Source: Acidobacteriota bacterium (GTDB lineage Bacteria; Acidobacteriota; Polarisedimenticolia; Polarisedimenticolales; Polarisedimenticolaceae). Taken from it: 6,988 bases of DNA. Positions 1-4,912 of this stretch are shown in pieces. Numbering within the stretch: position 1 is the first letter of the stretch; each line of letters opens with the position of its first letter. Under the pieces are notes generated by a model. It saw nothing but the letters and a program-made list of their open reading frames with translations, was not told where the DNA came from and made no database searches. The position numbers and the translations under genes were made by a program. The DNA lies in contig WVWW01000121.1 of assembly GCA_011773795.1 (NCBI GenBank), positions 2,599 through 9,586 on the forward strand, written 5' to 3'.

Positions 1-331
1 TGACCAGTGCGTGGTACTGCAGCCGGACTTCCGCCGGGGCGATCCGAGCGCGTGCTCGGCCATCCGCTTCAATGTCGATCGATCCCTCGCGCATGGTGAA
101 GCCGGCACGATCGCGGCGGACATCACCACGCGAGGTCTTGGCGGTCAAGGTCCGGTCGGTGACGGGGTCGCCCTCGACACGCACGCCCACGTCGAGCAGT
201 GCCTCGGCCGGCGCGTCGCCGCGGTAAGCCGCCCAGACCGTTTCGAAGTGTCTCTCGAGCGCAGGCTCGAGCCCACGCACGACGATGCCGACTCCGGACA
301 GGTCGAGTGCGATGTCGTTGGTTTGATCCAT
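1..331 (-). CDS. Partial CDS, N-terminus of a possible HprK-related protein
   Basis: An open frame on the minus strand begins at an ATG (329-331) with MDQTNDIALDLSG and runs 110 codons without a stop to the left edge, so the 3' part is missing. Codon bias fits its neighbours (G/C at third positions), which separates it from the shadow frames here. The visible part alternates short hydrophobic strands with charged turns; a stretch near residues 80-100 (EADGRARARIAP) resembles the strand just before the kinase domain in HprK-related (HPr kinase-like) proteins. The diagnostic Walker A loop would lie beyond the edge, so this assignment is an inference from weak resemblance. No convincing Shine-Dalgarno sequence precedes the ATG (the bases just upstream are CACCCCC), and the frame stays open further upstream, so the start is uncertain. 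It is divergent from the dioxygenase gene. Confidence 0.6.
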   Translation of the reverse strand, partial: MDQTNDIALDLSGVGIVVRGLEPALERHFETVWAAYRGDAPAEALLDVGVRVEGDPVTDRTLTAKTSRGDVRRDRAGFTMREGSIDIEADGRARARIAPAEVRLQYHALV

Positions 332-359
332 GGGGGTGTAGCGAATCGTCGGTCCAGCA

Positions 360-378
360 CGTACATGAGTACTGTACG
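360..378. repeat. Small GTAC-rich inverted repeat between divergent genes
   Basis: The arms CGTAC (360-364) and GTACG (374-378) are perfect inverted repeats around a 9-base centre that itself contains the palindrome AGTACT. GTAC occurs three times within 17 bp. The element lies in the 99 bp between the divergent starts, where an operator would be expected. I do not recognise it as the site of a known regulator, and arms this short can arise by chance. Confidence 0.22.
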
Positions 379-406
379 GGAACTCAAAAGTCGACCCGAC
401 CCCGTG

Positions 407-415
407 TGGTAGAGT
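407..415 (+). promoter_or_regulatory. Candidate extended -10 promoter for the dioxygenase operon
   Basis: TG-G-TAGAGT matches the extended -10 pattern (TGn followed by a TATAAT-like hexamer, four of six bases). There is no good -35 hexamer about 17 bp upstream. It would start transcription about 10 bases before the dioxygenase ATG, leaving a short leader with a weak GAGAG ribosome-binding site at 422-426. This is a pattern match only. Confidence 0.22.
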
Positions 416-430
416 CGAAACGAGAGCGCG

Positions 431-1117
431 ATGCCGATCGAACCGACACAAAAAGAAAACTGGTTGAAGGAATTCTCGCTGAACGGGTTCGTCGTTTTCA
501 GGAACTTCCTCCCGCTCGAGTTCGTCGACGCCCTGGCGGCCGAGCTCGCGCCGCTGCTCGAAGCGGAGTACGCGAAAGCCTGCAAGGACGGCTTTGCCTC
601 CGGTCGCAACGTCGGTCGGCTGGCCCTGCATCTGGAGCAATACGCCCAGCTGCTCGGCGGCGCGCTGGCCGACGACCGCTACCAGCGAAACCCGGTGATC
701 GAGGAGCTCGTCGACGCGGTCCTGGGCGAAGGCTGCTGGAAACGCGGTTGGACCAACGTCGAGGCCAACTGGAAGGGATCGAACTTCATGGGCTGGCACT
801 CGGACCAGAAACCGGAGGACACGCCGGATCCCGACGGGCCGCACGAGGTCATCCGCGTCACCTTCAACATCCCGCTGGTGGACTTCACCTGGCAGACGGG
901 CGCGATGGAGATGTTGCCGGGGAGCCACCACCTCCCGCGCTCTTTCGGTGCCGTCGACGGCGTAGACAACATCTACCCTTACCTGCTTCGATTGAACCGC
1001 GGCGATGCGATCTTCCGCGACGGCAACATCCTGCACCGCGGCACGCCCAACCTCACCGACCGGGTTCGGCCGATGCTCGATCAGACCTACAAGAAGCTGA
1101 CCGCGAAGGAGCCGTGA
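431..1117 (+). CDS. PhyH-type Fe(II)/2-oxoglutarate-dependent dioxygenase
   Basis: This 228-residue protein belongs to the phytanoyl-CoA dioxygenase (PhyH) family, non-haem iron enzymes that use 2-oxoglutarate and O2 to hydroxylate a small-molecule or lipid substrate, usually in the cytoplasm. The opening FSLNGFVVFRNFL is the typical PhyH start. The iron triad is visible: H123 and D125 in GWHSDQK, and H202 in ILHRG. R213, eleven residues after the distal His as in human PhyH, is the likely 2-oxoglutarate anchor. GAMEMLPGSHH (158-167) is the usual loop between the metal motifs. The protein is rather short for the family but nothing essential is missing. The start is the first in-frame ATG, preceded by a weak GAGAG. 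Its stop overlaps the sulfotransferase start, implying translational coupling and a shared pathway. The family is too broad to predict the substrate. Confidence 0.9.
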   Translation: MPIEPTQKENWLKEFSLNGFVVFRNFLPLEFVDALAAELAPLLEAEYAKACKDGFASGRNVGRLALHLEQYAQLLGGALADDRYQRNPVIEELVDAVLGEGCWKRGWTNVEANWKGSNFMGWHSDQKPEDTPDPDGPHEVIRVTFNIPLVDFTWQTGAMEMLPGSHHLPRSFGAVDGVDNIYPYLLRLNRGDAIFRDGNILHRGTPNLTDRVRPMLDQTYKKLTAKEP

Positions 1118-1890
1118 CCAAGCCTCTGCTCGTCCTCGCGATGCCCAAGACCGGCAACACGACGGTGATCGAGTCGCTGCGTGGAGCCGGGCTCGACGTG
1201 CAGCGTTCTCACTTCGTCAGCGAACACGCGTTCCGGCAAGCCGTGGCACGGGTCGAACTCTCCGGCGACGAGCGACGGATGAGTGAGCTGCTCGACTGGA
1301 ACGAACGTTTCCGCAAGCCCGCGGCGAACGGCTTCGACGGATCCGGCTGCCGTGTGATCAGCCTGATCCGCGACCCCGTCGCACGCAACGTCTCGTGGCT
1401 GTTCGAGTCGTCCCGGCTCAAGGACCCCGCCGCGGCTCGGCGTTTCCGCGACGGGACTTTCGATCTGCGGGAGTTGCGGCGACGGTTTCTCGAGGCCGAA
1501 GACCATGACTACACCGTTCGCTGGTTCGACCGGGAAATCCGTGACGTGTTCGGCATCGACGTCTTCGAGGAGCCGTTCCCGCACGCGGCGGGCTACGCGA
1601 CCTACGAACGGGGCGATGTCGAGTTGCTGGTCCTCCGGCTGGAGGACCTGTCGACCGCCGGCGCGGGGGCGCTGCGAGAGTTCCTTGCCCTCGACGGCCT
1701 CGAGATGGTCCCCCGCAACGTGCGCGTCACGTCGCTGGCGGGCGAGCTCTACGAGCGCTTCAAAGAGGAGCTACGACTGCCGGACGAGTACCTCGAGCGG
1801 GTCTACTCCTCGAAACCCGCGCGGCACTTCTACACGGTCGACGAGATCGCCGGTTTCCGCCGCCGCTGGTCCATCCCCCGAGCGGGCTGA
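1114..1890 (+). CDS. Sulfotransferase-like protein, capsule-synthesis (NKWYS-like) type
   Basis: This 258-residue protein is read from GTG at 1114, which overlaps the dioxygenase stop as GTGA. LLVLAMPKTGNTT (residues 5-17) has the strand-loop layout of the 5'-phosphosulfate-binding loop that holds PAPS in sulfotransferases. ISLIRDPVARNVSW (82-95) matches the 3'-phosphate-binding motif, with R86 and S94 as likely contacts. Later segments, VRWFDREIRDVFGIDVF (135-151) and YSSKPARHFY (231-240), resemble the family annotated as putative capsular polysaccharide synthesis proteins (NKWYS), a sulfotransferase-related group; this is from memory. An AAGGAG lies at 1106-1111, only 2 bases before GTG, which is close. 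The next candidate start, ATG at 1141, would remove the first strand of the PAPS fold and is less likely. The probable role is sulfation of a glycan, lipid or small molecule; the acceptor is unknown. Confidence 0.82.
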   Translation: MTKPLLVLAMPKTGNTTVIESLRGAGLDVQRSHFVSEHAFRQAVARVELSGDERRMSELLDWNERFRKPAANGFDGSGCRVISLIRDPVARNVSWLFESSRLKDPAAARRFRDGTFDLRELRRRFLEAEDHDYTVRWFDREIRDVFGIDVFEEPFPHAAGYATYERGDVELLVLRLEDLSTAGAGALREFLALDGLEMVPRNVRVTSLAGELYERFKEELRLPDEYLERVYSSKPARHFYTVDEIAGFRRRWSIPRAG

Positions 1891-1899
1891 CGCGCGACC

Positions 1900-2916
1900 T
1901 TACGGCAGCGCCTCCGGCGCGGGAGCGCCTCCGTTGTTCCACAGGACGCCGTGCAGGGAGCGAGTGACCCGGACCATCGCGTCGTAGTCCAGCGTGTCGG
2001 GCGTGTCCTCCGCCCGGTGATAGTGCGGGTTGCGGTGGAACGACGTGTCGGTCACGAGCACCGCGGGGAACCCGTGGCGCCAGAAGGACAGGTGATCGGA
2101 CTGATCGACTCCCGCGTATCCTCCCGGAGCGCGGAACGAATGGACCTCGATCTCGCGCATCGCCTTGATCCCCTGCTTGACGCGGCGGATCGCGACGCCG
2201 TTGGCCAGGTCGGCCGTCACGGCGACGAAGTTGCCCTCGCGAGGGTAGAGCAGCCCGAGGACGGAGAGCGGCACGGTCTGACTTCCGGGGTCGTCGGAGA
2301 AGAAACCGACCATGTCCAGTGCGATCATCAGATCCACGTCGACGCCGTCCGCCGCGAGCTTGCCCGCGAAGCGGTAGCTCCCCATGTCCTCGGTGCCGAA
2401 GAACGGCGGCTCCTCCGTCGAGAACGCCACGAAGTACTGGCCGAACCGCGGCGTTGCGTCGGGTAGCGTCCGCGCCAGCTCCAGCAGGACCGCAACGCCG
2501 CTCGCGTTGTCATCCGCACCGGGAAACCCGCCGTAGGCGTCGTAGTGCGCCCCGATGACGACCGCCGGTGCATCCGGGGTGGCCCCGGGCCGAAAGCCGA
2601 TGACGTTGCGGAACACCCCATCGTCAAGCTCGTAGTCCTGGAGCTCGACCCGCAGACCTGCGGCCTCCAGCTCGGCGCGGATCCAGTCCGAAGCGGCCAG
2701 CAGGTCTTGCGGTTGCCGGTAGGAGCGCGTTCCGAAATCCGAACAGAGTCGCTCGACGTCGGCCTGCAGGCGCGCCGCCGACGGGTTCACGTCGAGCTCG
2801 AGCTTGCGCTGCGGAACCACCACGGGGCCGGTGACCAGGATTCCGAGCAACGCTCCCAGGAACGACAGGACGACCAGCACGCCGAACAGGATCTTCAGCG
2901 AGCGGCGCCAATCCAA
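1900..2916 (-). CDS. Membrane-anchored M28-family zinc metallopeptidase
   Basis: This 338-residue protein has one N-terminal hydrophobic segment (about residues 9-34) after a short positive head (DWRRSLK), so it is probably a signal anchor holding the enzyme outside the cytoplasmic membrane. The rest is an M28 aminopeptidase domain with all two-zinc ligands visible: H124 (GAHYD), D136 (GADDNASG), E168/E169 (FSTEE; catalytic base and ligand), D201 (ALDMVG) and H300 (HYHRAEDTPDTLDY). Known members release N-terminal residues from peptides; some relatives act as glutaminyl cyclases, so specificity is open. No ATG is available. I chose TTG at 2914-2916, 2 bases after the lipoprotein stop; CTG at 2920-2922, overlapping that stop, is the alternative. 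A start further upstream would overlap the lipoprotein gene without adding a domain. The gene ends 9 bp from the convergent sulfotransferase gene. Confidence 0.92.
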   Translation of the reverse strand: MDWRRSLKILFGVLVVLSFLGALLGILVTGPVVVPQRKLELDVNPSAARLQADVERLCSDFGTRSYRQPQDLLAASDWIRAELEAAGLRVELQDYELDDGVFRNVIGFRPGATPDAPAVVIGAHYDAYGGFPGADDNASGVAVLLELARTLPDATPRFGQYFVAFSTEEPPFFGTEDMGSYRFAGKLAADGVDVDLMIALDMVGFFSDDPGSQTVPLSVLGLLYPREGNFVAVTADLANGVAIRRVKQGIKAMREIEVHSFRAPGGYAGVDQSDHLSFWRHGFPAVLVTDTSFHRNPHYHRAEDTPDTLDYDAMVRVTRSLHGVLWNNGGAPAPEALP

Positions 2917-2918
2917 CG

Positions 2919-3563
2919 TCAGATCTCTTGCCGGATCGACCGCAGCATGCCGACGAACGCTTCCCGGTTCTCCTCGAGCGTTGCCTGGGGGCCCGTGAAC
3001 TTGAAGAACCACGGGGCGTCGGGGCCGGTGGCGATGCCGCCGAGCAGCATCCATCCCGGCTGCGGTTGGGCCGGCTCGACACCCATCGACATCCCGCCGT
3101 CGTAGGTTCCCGTGACCTCGACCAGCCGGAGCTCCACCGCCGCGCCCTCGAGCTCCCGCATCGTCATCTTGGCGACGGAATCGCTGCCGTCCGGCTGGCT
3201 GAACTGGCCGGCCCAGCGCTGCGCGTTGGCCAGCGGGTCGCCGCCCTGGCCGGGTCCGAAGTAGAACACGACGCATTCGCCGTCGCCCCCGCTTCCGGGA
3301 ACGGTGTACTGCGCGAGCCGCATGGTCGACGAAGGCTGCACCTCCGTCCATTCGGCCGGCAGGTTCCAGACCAGCGGCCCGTGTCTCGTTGCCGGGCCCT
3401 GGGGCGGCGCAGCGCCACCGACCTGGGGAATGGCCAGCGTGCGCGCCCCGGATTCCGGCGCGGTCGTCGGTTCCTGGGCCGTCGGTTCCGGCGCCGCCGG
3501 CTCACCGGCGCACCCGAAGATGAACAGGACGGTCAGCAGAAGAATCAACTTTTGATCACGCAT
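2919..3563 (-). CDS. Predicted lipoprotein of unknown function, upstream of the M28 peptidase
   Basis: This 214-residue protein begins MRDQK followed by a hydrophobic run and FIFGC, a lipobox-like site with C18 as the lipidation residue; Phe at -2 is not the commonest choice. Residues 19-60 are a low-complexity linker rich in Pro, Ala, Glu, Thr and Gly (EPTAQEPTTAPE). A compact domain follows from about residue 63 (PLVWNLPAEWTEV) to the C-terminus (FFKFTGP, then a helix ending LRSIRQEI). The layout, with a WxxP-type strand near the start and a phenylalanine-rich strand plus helix at the end, recalls small PsbP/Mog1-like domains, but I do not recognise the family and claim no function. I prefer ATG at 3563 over GTG at 3569 because the GTG lies within the Shine-Dalgarno sequence. 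Only 2 bases separate its stop from the peptidase start, suggesting co-translation and a shared envelope role. Confidence 0.82.
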   Translation of the reverse strand: MRDQKLILLLTVLFIFGCAGEPAAPEPTAQEPTTAPESGARTLAIPQVGGAAPPQGPATRHGPLVWNLPAEWTEVQPSSTMRLAQYTVPGSGGDGECVVFYFGPGQGGDPLANAQRWAGQFSQPDGSDSVAKMTMRELEGAAVELRLVEVTGTYDGGMSMGVEPAQPQPGWMLLGGIATGPDAPWFFKFTGPQATLEENREAFVGMLRSIRQEI

Positions 3564-3572
3564 CGTCACCTC
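3564..3572 (-). promoter_or_regulatory. Ribosome-binding site that fixes the lipoprotein start
   Basis: On the minus strand GAGG (3569-3572) sits 5 bases before ATG at 3563. The upstream GTG codon (3567-3569) overlaps this Shine-Dalgarno sequence, so ATG is the better start. This is the clearest ribosome-binding site in the window. Confidence 0.6.
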
Positions 3573-3591
3573 GTCTTGCGGTCGCCAAGAC
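3573..3591 (-). repeat. Hairpin just upstream of the lipoprotein ribosome-binding site
   Basis: GTCTTG (3573-3578) and CAAGAC (3586-3591) are perfect inverted arms around a 7-base loop. The element lies entirely in the 32 bp between the dihydrouridine synthase stop and the lipoprotein start, ending directly against the Shine-Dalgarno sequence. In the minus-strand transcript it could form a six-pair stem. There is no U-run after it, so it is not a standard intrinsic terminator; it may affect RNA processing or translation, or be chance. Confidence 0.4.
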
Positions 3592-3595
3592 TACA

Positions 3596-4669
3596 CTAAC
3601 CATAAGCCTTTACCTTGAATGCTCGCGAGGGCCGCTCCGGCGGCGGTGGCGCAAGAGGTTCCCGCCCGTCGACCAGCCAGTCGCACAACGCGTCGACAGC
3701 GCCCGCATCCGCGCGGCAGAGCCAGCTCTCGAGCTCGTTCTCCGGGGGCGCACCCCAGTCGCGCGGATCGACGGAGTTGACCGCATCCACGCCGGCGTCT
3801 CTGCGGTAGCGGTAGAAGAAATCCTGATGAAATCCGAGGAAACGGCGCGTTCGCCGTCGCCCCAGCTCATCGTCGCCGAACGTTTCGCGGCACAGCTCGA
3901 CGTAACGCCGCAGGATGGCCAGACGCTCCTCGGCGTCCGGCTCGATATCTCTTTCTTCGGCGTACGAGCGGAAGATCCACGGCTTGGCCAGGGCCCAGCG
4001 ACCGACCATCACCGCCGCGCATCCGCTGCGCTCGAGACGCGCCCGCGCGTCGCGCCAGTCGAACACGTCGCCGTTACCGATCACGGGCACCTCGACGGCT
4101 TCGACCAGCTGCGCGACCGCGCTCCAGTCGGCAGCCCGGCGGTAGCGCTGGTTCCGCGACCGGGCGTGCAGGGTGATGGCGTCGACGCCGGCTTCGCATG
4201 CGGCGCGTGCGACCTTGAGGAACGTCGGCTTCTCGCTGGACCAGCCGGTTCGCAGCTTGATCGTCACCGGGATCGAGACCGCTCGTTTCATCGCCTCGAC
4301 CAGCTCTGCAACGCGGCTCGCGCGGCGCAGCAAGGCCGCTCCGAAGCCTCGGCGCACGGCGTCGTCGATCGGGCACCCCAGGTTGATGTCGACGAAATCC
4401 GCCCCGCGGTCCGCGGCGATGCGGGCCGCTTCGGCCAGCACCTCGGGTCGTTTCCCCGCGAGCTGAACGCCGAAGACCCGCTCGTCCTCGTGGCGGCGCA
4501 GCAACGCCAGCTCGCCGCGCTGCCCGGAGACGACCTTGTGGGCGTAGGCCATCTCGCCGACACAGACCTCGGCGCCCCATTCGCGCGCGAGCCGCCGGAA
4601 CGGCAGGTCCGTGCCGCGAGTCATCGGCGCCATGATCAGGCGCCCCTCGAACAGCTCGGAGGCGGTCAC
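3596..4669 (-). CDS. tRNA-dihydrouridine synthase, Dus3-like
   Basis: This 357-residue flavoenzyme reduces uridine to dihydrouridine in tRNA, using FMN and NADPH. A TIM-barrel start (LIMAPMTRGTDLPFRRLA, 11-28) is followed by GEMAYAHKVVSGQ (38-50), FGVQLAG (66-72), catalytic C99 in DINLGCPID (94-102), K138 in TIKLRTG, H168 in TLHARSR, GNGD (198-201) and MVGR (221-224), all expected for FMN and RNA binding. Several stretches (FGVQL, DFVDIN-GCPID, RSRxQRY, TRRFL) match eukaryotic Dus3 more closely than bacterial DusA, DusB or DusC, judged from memory. The N-terminal CCCH zinc fingers of eukaryotic Dus3 are absent. The start is GTG at 4667-4669, overlapping the xseB stop as GTGA. Reading further upstream would only add a basic, xseB-overlapping tail. 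No strong Shine-Dalgarno precedes GTG, so coupling to xseB is likely. The modified position cannot be deduced. Confidence 0.94.
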   Translation of the reverse strand: MTASELFEGRLIMAPMTRGTDLPFRRLAREWGAEVCVGEMAYAHKVVSGQRGELALLRRHEDERVFGVQLAGKRPEVLAEAARIAADRGADFVDINLGCPIDDAVRRGFGAALLRRASRVAELVEAMKRAVSIPVTIKLRTGWSSEKPTFLKVARAACEAGVDAITLHARSRNQRYRRAADWSAVAQLVEAVEVPVIGNGDVFDWRDARARLERSGCAAVMVGRWALAKPWIFRSYAEERDIEPDAEERLAILRRYVELCRETFGDDELGRRRTRRFLGFHQDFFYRYRRDAGVDAVNSVDPRDWGAPPENELESWLCRADAGAVDALCDWLVDGREPLAPPPPERPSRAFKVKAYG

Positions 4670-4905
4670 GGGGATTCGCTGTCGTCGTCGGGGGCGTCGC
4701 GTTCGAGCTTTTCCGTGATCTTCTTGACCTTGATCTCGGCGGCGTGGATCTTGTCGCGGCACAGCTGCACGAGCCCCGCCGCCTCCTCGACCAGCCCGGA
4801 CAGCTCGTCGATGTCGACCTGCCCCTCCTCGATCTTGGTCAGGATCTCCTCCAGCCTGTCGGCCGCTTCCGTGTAGCTGGGTTCCTTTTTCTCTTTCGCC
4901 GCCAT
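4666..4905 (-). CDS. xseB: Exodeoxyribonuclease VII small subunit
   Basis: This 79-residue protein is the small subunit of exonuclease VII, which degrades single-stranded DNA from both ends into oligonucleotides. Several small subunits bind each large subunit and support its activity. The sequence is almost wholly helical and charged, with the family signature SYTEAADRLEEILTKIEEG (10-28) followed by VDIDELSGLVEEAAGLVQLC. Its length is normal for XseB. The wording of the motifs (ELSGLVEEAAGLVQLCRDKI) is closer to the Bacteroidetes type than to the E. coli type, as for the large subunit beside it. ATG at 4905 is supported by GAGGGG at 4909-4914, which overlaps the xseA stop 7 bases upstream; its own stop overlaps the dus start. 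This packing suggests coupled translation of both subunits. Confidence 0.94.
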   Translation of the reverse strand: MAAKEKKEPSYTEAADRLEEILTKIEEGQVDIDELSGLVEEAAGLVQLCRDKIHAAEIKVKKITEKLERDAPDDDSESP

Positions 4906-4912
4906 GCGCCCC

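Noticed and set aside
359..387. Minus-strand promoter for the left-edge gene using TTGAGT at 382-387
   Set aside because: No acceptable -10 hexamer is found at 16-18 bp spacing (best candidates GTACGT or TACGTG), so I do not call it.
11..412. Plus-strand open frame opposite the left-edge gene
   Set aside because: It is antisense to the better-supported minus-strand frame and shows no family features.
199..1113. Long open frame fused upstream of the sulfotransferase, overlapping the dioxygenase gene
   Set aside because: Its translation is arginine- and proline-rich, has no recognisable domain, and is the shadow of the dioxygenase in another frame. The real protein begins at GTG 1114, where the PAPS-loop strand starts.
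1087..1584. 165-codon minus-strand open frame inside the sulfotransferase gene
   Set aside because: It is antisense to a gene with clear PAPS motifs. High GC keeps such frames open, and it has no domain.
1908..1920. GCGCC-TCC-GGCGC hairpin near the convergent gene ends as a terminator
   Set aside because: The stem is only five pairs, lies inside the 3' coding end of the peptidase gene and has no T-run on either side. Such stems are common in GC-rich coding sequence.
2917..3351. Upstream extension of the M28 peptidase frame
   Set aside because: It overlaps the lipoprotein gene almost entirely and reads as low-complexity Arg/Gly-rich protein. The membrane anchor right after TTG 2914-2916 marks the natural N-terminus.
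3827..4876. 349-codon plus-strand open frame opposite dus and xseB
   Set aside because: It is an antisense shadow of the dihydrouridine synthase, whose motifs and catalytic cysteine are intact on the minus strand.
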